Source of the DNA: Dichetophora obliterata
Lineage: Eukaryota > Arthropoda > Insecta > Diptera > Sciomyzidae
Assembly: GCA_963920525.1 (NCBI GenBank)
Contig: OY986435.1
Coordinates: 95,180,283 to 95,244,282, forward strand
Reading direction: 5' to 3'
DNA: 64,000 bases
Of this stretch, positions 14,458-25,530 are shown piece by piece. The notes beneath the pieces were generated by a model. The model saw nothing but the letters and a program-made list of their open reading frames with translations, did not search any database and was not told the DNA's origin. Made by a program: the position numbers and the translations under genes. How positions within the stretch are numbered: position 1 is the first letter of the stretch; each line of letters opens with the position of its first letter.

Positions 14458-15358
14458 GAAAGGGATGCCAGATCACACGGATGAGAATCAGAGATGCAAA
14501 CCTTGTGACATTTTGATCACCGCTTGAGCAATGGTCACAAGTTTTGTATGAAAAATTTTATATGGACGTAACGCAAAACGTGTGACCGCTCGTGTTATAT
14601 ACGCCGTATGTAACAGTTACTGCTCTAGCTGGGTAGTTTTCAAAATATTGGCCTTCAAAATTCAGCATTTAACGCAGATTTACACCCGTGTTACTTATTT
14701 TATCTTTCCATACAGTTTCAAAAACTTATTTTTTGTCTGATAGACAATCTTTGAAATTTTAGTGAACATTTTAGTGTTTGCAATACAATTGATGGCTTAA
14801 GAATTATTTTATCATTTCCAATGCGTTAAAAAGATATAGTCTGACTAACGGTAAAAAAGCTTTTTTCACATTTTTGCCTATATCTCCAAAACTTGACCTG
14901 AAAAGGACTACGGACATTCATCTTCCCTGGTTCAGAAGTTGACACTTATTTGTAAACCTGTGTTATTGTTAAAAATTTGTATGTGTTTTGTTTAAAGTTC
15001 CTTGAGCAATTTTACAGCTCTAGATAATTTTTGTCGGTGTTATTGTAAAAGTGGTGGTATTTTTACCTTTAAAAAGGTGGCTGCATTGGTACCGTACACA
15101 ATAAATGTTGCTGTCTCTTTTTTGTGTATGATTATGACTTCCCAGCTAAACGGTTCAAACTAGACAGAAACAAAAAAAAAAAAGTAAAAAAGAGAAGTAA
15201 CCCTACAAGAAGACTATCGGTTATTTAACTAATCAAAAACGGTTTTTCTAAACTGAAATATCGGCTATCTCTTTATACGAAGTTTCGGTTATGCTAGGAA
15301 GAGCCTTGTGAAGAAATTAACCGAAACTCGTGTATACGTGTGATCTGGCATCCCTTTC
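14458..15358. mobile_element. 0.9-kb TIR element with GAAAGGGATGCCAGAT ends
   Basis: A perfect 22-bp inverted repeat bounds the segment (14,458-14,479 and 15,337-15,358). I see no clear target duplication and no ORF inside. Class unknown. Confidence 0.6.
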
Positions 15359-15611
15359 TCACAAGTAGCAATTTCCAATATTTTCGAAATATAGCCGTCT
15401 CGCTCTCTCTCTAGTTAAGGTTAACATAAATACAGGCTAAAGGTAATCAAATCTCACCAGATAAATCTAACCGAAAACTCAGTTATATGTAACCGTTAGA
15501 TATAACGTAAAAATCAGTTTTATCTAACGTACTTCATTAAAAATAAAAATGCATGCAGTTCGTTGGTGTCTTGAAACAAATGTTTTAAATTTATTATAAC
15601 ATTTTTAACTG

Positions 15612-15790
15612 TTGTTGTTGTTATTGTTGTTGCTGCTACTGCTAGCCACTTCTGTGCCGACGACTTTGGGAGTGGAATTAGATGTGGCGAATGTAGAAAT
15701 GCTCACTGCATTCTTGATATTAGCAAGCGTGCTTAATGGCTCATCATTCTTTGATGGGCAGCAGCGTTCCAACAGTAAGCAATTTAAAGA
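15612..15790 (-). other. Possible coding remnant with a C-terminal Ser/Asn run
   Basis: On the minus strand this is open from about 15,800 to a TAA next to 15,609 and would encode a Ser/Thr/Asn-rich tail ending SSSSNNNN...S. Its base composition is richer in G+C than the surroundings and it is not a copy of other repeats in the window. There is no start codon and no convincing acceptor. The plus-strand frame starts on TTG and is a poly-Leu product of the same GTT/GCT repeat. It may be an exon fragment or a chance frame. Confidence 0.2.
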
Positions 15791-16308
15791 TATTTCTACT
15801 TTTTAATTGCAGAACTTGGTTTTTGTTGGTACGGGGTATTTTTTCTTGTTTGACAGCCATTTTTAATTTTTCTCCAAAATTTTAAATGTGTGTATCTATA
15901 AAAATCAAGTAGCGTGCAGAATAAATTTATAAAATAATAAATTTATATAATAAATGATAAAATTATATGTTGATTTCGTAACATGACAAAACCCACCCTT
16001 GAAATATTGCCATTGCTTGCAGTGGAATTTGACAGATGGTAAGCAATGGATTATTGCCTGTCGAGATGCCGGGTTAGCGAAACGTGGAATGGAAAACTAC
16101 AATGGCAGATATGCAAAAATTTAACATGATTTTTAATAATGATACCTTCTCTTTCTTTCACATGCACTTGCTAAAATATTCATTTTTTGCCTTGTTTCAC
16201 AATTTTTGACACTGAAATGAGTATGAGAATGTGGTTGTAAACAAAAAAATGTATGTGATTGTTTTAGAGTTTTGGTTAGCTATTTCTTGTAGGGAAGTGC
16301 AAAGAACA

Positions 16309-17730
16309 ACGAGTATATATCTATAAGAGCAACGAGTATATATCTATAAGAGTTTTCACTCGTCGCTCGTTATTTTTTGCGCGCTAATATTAGCCGTCCA
16401 TCGACAGAACAGGATATTTTGATGGGACATTTATTTTATACCCCTTCAAAAGTGCGAATTGTTTACATTTTGTTTTCTATATTTGGATCACTTTGGCTGC
16501 GTGCACAAGGGAACAAAAAGATCGGTATTTTTTAATGTGATTGCCTATTTCTTATTTGAATATCTGAAGAGATATTGCAAATATTATGAAAGAAAATAAA
16601 ATTTTACAGCTTCTTATTTGCATGTGCATGGTTACCGAATTTATTTTGTTTCCAGCTGGACATTTTTGTTGTAGTTATATTTTGGTTGCTGCTGCAGAGA
16701 AGGATTTTTAGATATTTCATAAGCTGAATAGAAAGACAGAATTCTGATTCGGCTAATGATATAATTATTGGATAATAAAAAAAATTTAGCAATAAAATAG
16801 AATTGGTCTAGCAGTATTTTATAAATTTAAAATAAAACAAAGAAATATGGTAGATTTAATTAATGAGAATAAAAGGTCTATTTGATACAAATTTTACAGG
16901 TTATTATTTATATGTATGTGTGTTTTCTTTTTCCATCTTCTTGTAGTTGCCGAATTTAGTTTGTTTCTAGCCGGACATTTTCCTTGTAGCAATATTTTGC
17001 TTGCTACTTTGGATACACAACCATAATTTTTAGATACTTCATTAGACCAATAAAAAGACGAAATTCTGATGATTCGGCTAATGAAATTATTATTAGTCAG
17101 GACCTGAAAATTTTTTTAACAAAAATGCTTTTAAAAAATAAAATTAACTTGAATTAACGAAAACAAACACTAAATTTCTTCAAAATCGGTCTAACTGTTT
17201 AGGAGGAGTTCAGTGAGAAAGCCATGTACAGAAGAATTTATTGTATAAAGATATTCTCCGGCAGACGTTGTCCTGCCACCGCCTTACTGCCATATATGAA
17301 TTTTCATGCTAATCGGAAAAAAAAATTTTATGTTTTCACCATTTTGAGTATAGCTAACGAACGTACCTATATAAACTAAATTACAAAATTTTAGTCTAAT
17401 ACTACAATGCATTTGTAGGCGGTAAAAGAAGGTGTGGCAAAATATTTTTCCCTTAAACCATCTAGAACTCAAAAGAAATCGAGTGCCAAAATTTTAGCTT
17501 AAGTTACTTAATACCTATCGTTTTAATATATTAACTGTATTAAAATGTAAAACAATATATATTTACGAATTTCGTAATCAATTCTTACTAATACTTTTTA
17601 CAAATTTTACAAAATTTAATACTTTTTAATGTTTATATTAAAATTTTATCTAAGATTTGTAACCTGAAGGTAGTATATTATTTTAAGATATTAAGAAAAT
17701 ATACTATAATAAATACAATATATGTATATA
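16309..17730 (+). repeat. One-armed copy of the 7,888 palindrome element
   Basis: The CAACGAGTATATATCTATA end is present twice in tandem (22-23 bp period, 16,309-16,352). The sequence then follows the left arm of the 7,888 element in the same order and orientation for about 1.4 kb, ending at ACAATATATGTATA where another inverted-repeat element begins. No matching right arm is nearby. Confidence 0.75.
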
Positions 17731-19666
17731 CTGTTTTTTGTGTAAATGTACATAAGGTGGCCCTAATTTTTAAAAGTTTTTTAACGCCATAGGCTAAAAA
17801 CTATTCGATTTGATATAAAATTAAAATGTATGCAGTTTTTTCGAAAAAATCCCCAAAAATCTACAAATGCAAAAACCATGTAAAAAAATACATGTTTTTG
17901 TACAAAAATTAAAAATGGTGAAATTCTAAGGAGACATTTACAAATATCAGGTTTTTTTAATTGGGGTACATAGGAAAAAATATTAAAAATTACCAATTCT
18001 ACTATCTGCTAGAGCCATTGGCTGTAGAATAACGTATTGAAATTTCAGCCTTATCGGCTTGATAAATTTTTTTAAACACCCTGACCGATCAAAAAAATTT
18101 TGTTTCGAGAAAATCACTGTTTTATAGGCGATGATTTTAATTTTTTTGTAAAATATTACATTTGAAAACAATTTAATATAAAAATAATTGATATAATCGT
18201 ATAATAGTATATATTGAAACTAGGTTATTTTTTTAATAAAACTTAGGGCGGTGTAGGGATGTAAATTTTTGGAGTTTTTTCGATCTCGGGATTTTCAGGA
18301 TCTGAAAATACAATCCCGGAATCCCGGGATCCCGAGATCGTCCCGAAATTCAGTAAATTTTTATTTCGTTATTTTTTTCCAAACAGTGCAACACATTCAC
18401 TTCTATTTGATTATAGTATCATATTGATATAACAAATAAGTACAATTTGTACCAATTCAAAAACAAAAAATCCAATCATAAAATTAGACTGTTATATATC
18501 CTTAGTAATTTATAACATCCCTGTAAGAAAATCAACTAATTTAAAAGTAGTTTTTTGTCAACCGCAACTAGTTGAAATTTGGACTTTTTTCCATAGAACG
18601 AACTAACATATTTTCTATAGTGATGTCCGCTAAATAAGTCAATTTACTTTCGTCTGCATATGTTTTCAACTACTTGTTAATGAGTTGAATTTAAATTATT
18701 TTGTTAACTACTTTAAAATAAATCAATTGAAAACCGCATATATTTTCAACTACTTGTTAAATTAGTTAAATTTAAATTATTTTTTTAATTACTTTAAAAT
18801 AAATCAATTGAAAACTAGTTAAAATTACTTATTCAAGATAAATTTAAAAGTATAAAAATGTTGAATTTCTATACATCAAAGAGATCATTTATTTATTGTT
18901 TTGAAAAAAAAAAATACATAAATTCATATTAGTGAAGACGTAAAGTTAATAATATTTGATGAAATAGCATGGTCTTTTAGTCTAATAAAAATTTGCAATA
19001 AAAACATGCCGAAATCAAAGTAGTCGCCGCCTTAATATAATTCAAAGTAGTTTTTAAGCCACTTGTTTTGAAGTAGTTTTTCACTAACTTCATATATAAT
19101 GCAATAAAAACTATTCAAAATTGAAGTGGATGCCACCTTAATACAATTCAAAGTAGTTCATAAACTAGATTATTTTAAATAAGTTTTTTAATTAGTTGTT
19201 TTTAAAAACAAGGTAGTTTGTTTCTATAGGCATAGTTTTTCAAAAATACATGTACAAATACATACATTTAGTTTAGCAGTAACTGCCTACATAAAATTAT
19301 TTTAAATCACAATTTAAACAACAATTTTTTGAATTTGGAAATGTAATTTTTTTCAGATTGATTATTGTTCAATTATCCTTCAACTACAACTACAAACTAC
19401 AAAAGCCACAATTCGAATAAAAAAAACTACTCGAATTTTGGCCTTGGTTGTTTTTTTTTCCGAAATAGGTTAAGATTATGAAAGAACTATCCATAAAGTC
19501 GGTTTTTAAATTTTGCATTTGTAGATTTTTGGGGATTTTTTCGAAAAAACTGCATACATATTAATTTTATATCAAATCGAATAGTTTTTAGCCTATCGCG
19601 TTAAAAAACTTTTAAAAATTAGGTCCACCTTATGTAAATTTACACAAAAAACAGTATATACATATA
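17719..19666. mobile_element. ~1.95-kb inverted-repeat element
   Basis: Inverted arms of about 165 bp bound it: 17,719-17,883 and 19,498-19,666, sharing TATATGTATATACTG, TAAGGTGG, AAAACTATTCGATTTGATAT and TGCAGTTTTTTCGAAAAAA. The interior has an 80-bp tandem duplication (18,656-18,814), a CGATCTCGGGA / TCCCGAGATCG inverted patch near 18,280-18,335, and several CAAAGTAGTT repeats. No gene is visible. Confidence 0.6.
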
Positions 19667-19671
19667 ATTTT

Positions 19672-20036
19672 AAATGATTTTTTCGGGAGTCGGATAAGGG
19701 AGTTTTCATTTTTAAGATAAAGTTCAAAAACATTTTGGAAATTTTTAATGTCAATTTGTTCATCAACCGTTAATATTCATGAGAGTACACAAAAAAATGT
19801 GATATCTTAATCTACTATTGTCCATATTACACGAAGATCGTTTGCTCGGCGAGCAGATAGTTTTGTTGTTGCTTCCAATGCGAACCTGTAAAAAATGTTG
19901 GAGAATACAACAACAACCATATTGCACGGCCATGTGCACACCGAGCAAGCGAGCATCGTATAATATGGGCATATCTTAAAAATTAAAAACTCCCTTTTCC
20001 AAATCCGCTGGAAAAATCATTCAGAATTGGGCTGAA
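19672..20036. mobile_element. MITE related to the 51,241 element, with nested hairpin
   Basis: The inverted blocks AAGGGAGTTTTCATTTTTAAGAT (broken here as AAGGGAGTTTT and TTTTTAAGAT) and their complements lie at about 19,697-19,720 and 19,972-20,000. The right end finishes in TTGGGCTG, as in the 51,241-51,451 MITE. An inner inverted pair (CATATTACACGAAGATCG and its complement, 19,824-19,970) looks like a further insertion. The left terminus appears truncated. Confidence 0.55.
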
Positions 20037-20465
20037 TATGTTTTTTTCACTTGCAAATGATTACTATCCCTTGTAGAAGCAGGCTTTGCTGCCAAATAGC
20101 TACAATGCAAGGTAAAGGTGGATTTCTGATCACCTTCAGCATGTTTTAAAAGTTTTTTATATGAAGTTTCCGCTCAGAGAGAAAACTTGCTGCACGCTCT
20201 CAACTAGATTAACATTAGTGGCATTCAATGAATGCCGTATTGGCGATGTAAGCAGCGTGTATTCGGTAAGTTTACAGCAGCGTCATTTGCAATAAGAAAA
20301 TTGTAAGGGATTAAACTTACGTACACGTACACGCAGAGTGTTTAAATTAAATTTAACAATTTAAAAATTACAAATGATCTTACCACTAATAGATCTAAAA
20401 TTTCTGTAAAGTTTAAAATAATTTTGTGATAGCAATTTCTTGCTAATACAATTAAGCAATTTACT

Positions 20466-20881
20466 CACCATACCGGTTATGGTTTTTATCAAAAAAATCA
20501 GATGTTAACAGTTATCATTTAACTTTTATTTTTTCCGACAAAAATATAAGTTATTTTATGCCTTTAAAACAGCCTTTAAAAAAATTCTAATTGCCTGATA
20601 TTTTTGACCGAAAAAATAAAAGGCACATAATAACTGTTATTTTTGACCTAAAAAGTAAGAGACAAAACTAACAGTTATTTTTGCCCTAAAAAATAAAAGG
20701 TAAAAAATAACAGTTAAGTTTAACTTTTATAGTAACAGTCGAAAATCTAAAAGGCGTTTAATATTCTCAAAGCTGCTACCATTACGATTATAATGGTTTA
20801 TTTAAAAAAGTCCTCCTGCAACTTTTTCGTTACGCCTTTTTCATCTGAAAATTGTAAAATAACAGTTATTTTCGGTCCCTG
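20466..20881. mobile_element. hAT-like MITE, CAGGGACCG family, copy A
   Basis: The right end is the complement of CAGGGACCGAAAATAACAG; the left end is a diverged CCGGTTATGGTTTTT. The interior is made of AACAGTTATTTTTGACC-type repeats. A second member with both ends is at 26,740-27,670. Non-coding. Confidence 0.6.
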
Positions 20882-20905
20882 ATATAAAGACCTAAATAAT
20901 AGTTA

Positions 20906-21148
20906 AGGGTATCAAAAGAAAGGTGATAGATGCTGTTAACTATTCAACGAGCCATCAATCTTAAAAGTCCATGCATTATTTTTGAAGATATAACATTTTA
21001 CGTCTTATGCACTCTTGACGTTTACCCATTCACGAAATATCAAGTTTCCATAATACGTAAAATGTTATATCTTCGAAAGAAATGCATGGATATTTAAGAT
21101 TGATATCTCGTTGAATAGGTAACAGCATCACCTTTCTTTTGATACCCT
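20906..21148. mobile_element. 243-bp palindromic MITE
   Basis: AGGGTATCAAAAGAAAGGTG starts the left arm and its complement ends the right arm at 21,148. The arms pair over about 100 bp each (including AAGATATAACATTTTACG) with few mismatches and a loop of about 30 bp. It ends about 690 bp before the zinc-finger ATG, so it lies in the upstream region of that gene. Confidence 0.75.
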
Positions 21149-21429
21149 ATTAATTTTGTAGAAAAAAAAATATCACGAGTTTTTCAGGCCAATTTTTACA
21201 AGCTTGGACCCCTATAACTTCTAGACTTAGAAGGTCTAAATACATATTATTAAAAAGAAATGTAAAATTTGAGTTTTCACTATTCTTCAATTGTTCCGAA
21301 AATAATGTTGTACTTGTACGAAAAATGTGGTAATTCGTACGTGAAGAATAAAAACCTTTCCAAAATGGTAGGAAAGTACTTACTTGTGCAACCTTGGATG
21401 CGGCGTCTAGCGCTTTATCACTCACTGAA

Positions 21430-21840
21430 CACTCGGCACGAACATTGACAAAACGACGGCTAAGTACATTTTTTGTTGCAATTTAGTGACAGCTTGTCGC
21501 GCATAAACAAAAGAAAAATGGTATATTTCAACTAAATTCTCCTTAAAAAATAGAAAACTAAATATAGTAAATTTCTATTTAATAATTTTTTAAAGTTTAT
21601 AATAATTTCGTGTAAGAAATAGCTATTGGTATTTAACAAAATAGAAATAGCTGCAGCGAATTAAAGTCGTGTCCAGCATAAAAGAAGAAAGTAATATAAG
21701 GGTAAAAATGGGGAGAAAGTAAAAAGTAATTTACAATTTATTTTTTAGAACAATCTTTTGAATAAAAGCTGTGGAGATAATTTCCAAGCGTAAGATAAGG
21801 AAGGCAACTAATTTGAGATAGTTTAAGGAAATTGTTTATA
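21430..21840 (+). promoter_or_regulatory. Presumed promoter and 5' leader of the zinc-finger gene
   Basis: This is the first non-repetitive DNA upstream of the coding region, between the palindromic MITE and the ATG. I cannot see a TATA box or a definite initiator. The reading frame is open back to a TTG at 21,832, but the first ATG is 21,841, with A at -3, and is the likely start. A minus-strand exon-like stretch lies at its left edge, so the promoter could be bidirectional. Confidence 0.35.
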
Positions 21841-24800
21841 ATGGATGATATAGAACCGTGGAACATGTTCAGCAGTGACTTCGTTGCTGAGGAGACTGAA
21901 GAGCTGCTAACTGACGAGCTAGTTGCAGAATATGGTCAAAACGATAATGAGATTGTAGCAGTAAAACAGGAATTACCTGAAAGCGATAATAAAGCCGATG
22001 AAGATTTTAATGGGCAAATCAAAGCAGAGAATGAGACCAGCAATTATAGTCGACCGGAAGAAGAAGATCCCGATGACAATGAATTATTTAATTTTTCTTT
22101 AGAGCCAGAGGTCGACAACAGATCAACACGTCGACCAGCACAAGAAGACGAGTTGTTAGGAATTGATCACTCGCTGCAGCGTATCGATTATGATTGTGCT
22201 GTTATATTTGTGTGCCCAGCTTGCGGCTACGAAATGGACTCGCACGAGAAGTGGAAGCGACACATTGACCATGTGCACAAGTACTCAACGCGACGTGGTC
22301 TCAACTTTGTACAGGTGGACAAGTTGTACCATCAGTGTTTGGAATGCAAGCGCAAAATAGCCATGCACAGTATGGAAAACCTTATCAAGCACAAGTTTAC
22401 ACATCTGCCATACAAGCGCGCAAAGTGTAGAATTTGTCAGAAGCAGTACAAGTACCGACAGGATATAATGGTACATTTACGCATGAGTCATCGTGATGAG
22501 TTGCTGTCCATAGCCAAAACAGTTAGCGCAGGACGTCAAGCAATGCGCAATGCATCCCAATTGCCGCGTCAACCAATAAATTTTGAAATAAAAAATATAC
22601 AGGAAAATGCTATTGATATATTTGAGAACACAGTCGATGGCGTGGAGATCAAAAGTGAGGCAATCAATGATGATGATGATGGTGATGATGATGAAATGGA
22701 TGATCAGCCAACCTCTTCAGCAGCTCCACCAAATGTAAGCAACTTTGAAGAGTCGTTGAGTCGCAGTTCATCACATCAGTCGGATTCATCAATGCGTCAT
22801 CGCACTGCCTCCGGTGTGGCTAACAAGGAGGAACTTTGCGAAAAACTCTACATTCAGTACATTTGCCCGCAGTGCGGAGCGGAATTTGGTTCCCAGCCGC
22901 AGTGGCGTCAGCACATTGAGTTTGTACACAATTTCGGCACTCGCGCAGGTCTTAACTTCAAAGAGGTCAACATGAAACAGCATGCTCAATGCCTGGAATG
23001 CGACAAGGTCATCAACATCAACGTCATAAGAAATCTGCAAATGCACAAGTTTACGCATCTTTCCTTCAAATCCTGGCTACGTTGCAAGCTTTGCTTCCGC
23101 ACATTTGTAGGACACAAAGAAATCGTAAAGCATCTGATGACACAACATCGTTTGGGCGAGGAGATTGACAACACCTCTGATAGTCAAGATGCACGTTTTG
23201 ACTGTGATGAAGAGCCTGATAACGGCAATGACTCCCAGAGAGACTCAGAGCAACCTAAGGAAGAGAAAAATGATCAATTTGAGCCGCATATCGACTACTT
23301 GTGTCCGCAATGTGGCAAGGAATTTTTCGACAAGCGTCTCTGGCGCAAACACATTGTTAAGGCGCACCATTTGACTGACATGAAAGTGTTAAATTTCAAA
23401 GTCATTAACGAACGTCAAGTTATTTGCTTGGAATGCAGCAAGATCATTACCAATGCTTATGGAGTACAAAATGCTCAGCAGCATAAATTTACACATCTGC
23501 CCTGGAAGTCGTTTGTACGCTGTCGCCTCTGCTGCAAGTCTTACACTGATCGCAAGGGTCTGGTCAAGCATCTCAGAAGCAGGCATCGGCTGGGCGACGA
23601 ACCACTAACGCTGCAACCCACTTCTTATTCACCTTCATTGCTGCCACAAACTCAGTCGCAGCCTTTGCAGAAAGAAATTGTCAAACATGCCGATTTTACA
23701 TTCGAAATAAAGTATTTAAACGAAGATGATGATGAAGGTGATGACAACGACGTACTTGATGACGACACTCCTGTGCCGGAATTAAACTTCAGCGCTTCTT
23801 TCAATCAGTTAGGCGGAAGATCTTTTAAGTGTAAGCAATGCAGCTTAAGCTTTACATCAGAAAGTGAGCTACAGGTGCACATAAATGATGAGCATGAGTT
23901 TTTAGATTTCAACAATTTGCGCCCACTACCGGAGGGTCCACGCACAAGCCATCAACGCAGTCAAGGCGCTGCAGGCGGCGATGCTGCTAGGTCGACACTT
24001 AAGCTGGATAAACCCACTCAAAAAACCATGCGTGACCGCGATGACGAGGAAGACCAACAAAGCCGCAGTCGAGACGATTTCTTTAATTCAAGCGACTCAA
24101 ATAATGATCTACTTGTGCCCACCGGTGATGAAGAAGTTAGTTCCTGTTCACAGGAGGCTGCTGGTATTGAAAGAAATTTCTGTTATCTTTGTCCTAATTG
24201 TGGCTTTGAATGCGCCACCCAGATGCTTTGGCGTCGCCACATCAATGATATCCACAATTACGACAAACGCCAAGCACTTAACTTCCGTCAAATAGATAAA
24301 TTCCGCTACCAATGCTTGCAATGCATGGATATTGTTAGTGGCTCCAAACTTAAGGGCTTGCAGGATCATAAATTTCGCCATTTGGCTTATAGATTATATA
24401 TTAAGTGCCTGTTATGTAGCACTTGCTACAATCATAAGCCCAACATGATGAGTCATTTGCGGCAAAGGCATAATATAATTGATGCACGAACCTCATTGGA
24501 GGCACCTTATGAATCCACCACGCCACATCCCATGCTTCCAAAGGGCTACGTAAATAAACCCTCAACCACAATAAGCTCAGCTATGGCTTCCTCATCATCA
24601 TCACTGTCTAAATCCTCCGTCGCAAAGAATGCCGCTGACGACGCTCTTAGTTATCACAATGCCGTCGATCACGAATCCATCACATATTTTTGCCCCAAGT
24701 GCAATGAAAATTTCACGACACATGTCTACTGGCGCAAGCACATCGTGGAGAAGCATAACTTGAACAATAGACAAGGCTTAAACTTCCGTCAAATCGACGA

Positions 24801-25530
24801 GCATCACTTTTTATGCCTCCAATGCTACAAGCGCGTTACTGTAACACACACAAAGGGCGCCATTGGCCAGCTGCAATCGCATAAGTTCCGCCATCTACCA
24901 TTTAAGTCATTTAAATGCAATGCCTGTAATGGCTTATTTGTGCGCAAACAAATGTTTTTTAAACATCTTAATAAGGAAACCAATTTATGCGACAGCAAAA
25001 TGTGCGAAGATGATCCAGATCAGGAACACGTAACTCCTATGCAGAAAACTCAGCCTCAGCCATCTTGTGTAAGTGCTAACGAAAATAATGTCGCTCCATT
25101 ATATGAGAGCAATTTCCAAGATTGCTTTATACTCATCTGCCCACAGTGCGGTCTACAGTTTGATACACAGCGACAATGGCGTGAACACATTAATCACGCA
25201 CACGATTTTATTAAGCGAGAAACTTTAAATTTCAAAAAAGTCAACTCAAACCTACACGAGTGTCAGCAATGCTTTGAGCATGTCAATGGTAATAAACTGC
25301 GCGACTTGCAGATACATAAGTTCAAGCATTTACCATTCGGTACATACATTCAGTGCAGATATTGCAACGCCTCATATTCACACATGCGTAATATACAGGA
25401 TCATTTGAAGCTCAAGCATCGCAATATGCTGGAGAAGAACAATGAATCATTCGATGAGATGATCACTTTTCCCGAAGAAGAAGATGCGGAAGCTGCTGAG
25501 CCGACGAACGAACCTTTTGTATTGGAATAA
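21841..25530 (+). CDS. Large C2H2 zinc-finger protein, six triple-finger modules
   Basis: An intronless frame of 1,229 residues starts at ATG 21,841. The N-terminus is acidic, with VKQE and IKAE sumoylation-like motifs. A module of about 95 residues follows: finger CPxCG-x12-H-x4-H, a linker containing R-x-x-LNF, finger C-x2-C-x14-H-x3-H ending HKFTHLP, and finger CxxC-x12-H-x4-H. Full modules lie at about 125-217, 342-436, 488-582, 784-877, 951-1050 and 1100-1193; a lone first-type finger is at 664-685, giving 19 fingers. Acidic low-complexity linkers separate the modules. The third finger of module five (about 1,050) ends in Cys rather than His. By family it should be a nuclear DNA-binding or chromatin protein. 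I do not recognise the ortholog. Nothing suggests a pseudogene. AATAAA overlaps the stop (25,526) and recurs at 25,972. Confidence 0.95.
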   Translation: MDDIEPWNMFSSDFVAEETEELLTDELVAEYGQNDNEIVAVKQELPESDNKADEDFNGQIKAENETSNYSRPEEEDPDDNELFNFSLEPEVDNRSTRRPAQEDELLGIDHSLQRIDYDCAVIFVCPACGYEMDSHEKWKRHIDHVHKYSTRRGLNFVQVDKLYHQCLECKRKIAMHSMENLIKHKFTHLPYKRAKCRICQKQYKYRQDIMVHLRMSHRDELLSIAKTVSAGRQAMRNASQLPRQPINFEIKNIQENAIDIFENTVDGVEIKSEAINDDDDGDDDEMDDQPTSSAAPPNVSNFEESLSRSSSHQSDSSMRHRTASGVANKEELCEKLYIQYICPQCGAEFGSQPQWRQHIEFVHNFGTRAGLNFKEVNMKQHAQCLECDKVININVIRNLQMHKFTHLSFKSWLRCKLCFRTFVGHKEIVKHLMTQHRLGEEIDNTSDSQDARFDCDEEPDNGNDSQRDSEQPKEEKNDQFEPHIDYLCPQCGKEFFDKRLWRKHIVKAHHLTDMKVLNFKVINERQVICLECSKIITNAYGVQNAQQHKFTHLPWKSFVRCRLCCKSYTDRKGLVKHLRSRHRLGDEPLTLQPTSYSPSLLPQTQSQPLQKEIVKHADFTFEIKYLNEDDDEGDDNDVLDDDTPVPELNFSASFNQLGGRSFKCKQCSLSFTSESELQVHINDEHEFLDFNNLRPLPEGPRTSHQRSQGAAGGDAARSTLKLDKPTQKTMRDRDDEEDQQSRSRDDFFNSSDSNNDLLVPTGDEEVSSCSQEAAGIERNFCYLCPNCGFECATQMLWRRHINDIHNYDKRQALNFRQIDKFRYQCLQCMDIVSGSKLKGLQDHKFRHLAYRLYIKCLLCSTCYNHKPNMMSHLRQRHNIIDARTSLEAPYESTTPHPMLPKGYVNKPSTTISSAMASSSSSLSKSSVAKNAADDALSYHNAVDHESITYFCPKCNENFTTHVYWRKHIVEKHNLNNRQGLNFRQIDEHHFLCLQCYKRVTVTHTKGAIGQLQSHKFRHLPFKSFKCNACNGLFVRKQMFFKHLNKETNLCDSKMCEDDPDQEHVTPMQKTQPQPSCVSANENNVAPLYESNFQDCFILICPQCGLQFDTQRQWREHINHAHDFIKRETLNFKKVNSNLHECQQCFEHVNGNKLRDLQIHKFKHLPFGTYIQCRYCNASYSHMRNIQDHLKLKHRNMLEKNNESFDEMITFPEEEDAEAAEPTNEPFVLE

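Noticed and set aside
15775..15812. A plus-strand intron at 15,775-15,812
   Set aside because: GTAAGC and TTGCAG are good sites, but 38 nt is too short for a fly intron.
18254..18526. Separate TIR element with AGGGATGT ends
   Set aside because: Only about 9 bp pair, with no target duplication; probably chance within the larger 17,719-19,666 element.
21832..21840. Extended N-terminus (three extra residues) of the zinc-finger protein
   Set aside because: The upstream codon is TTG, not ATG. The first ATG is at 21,841.
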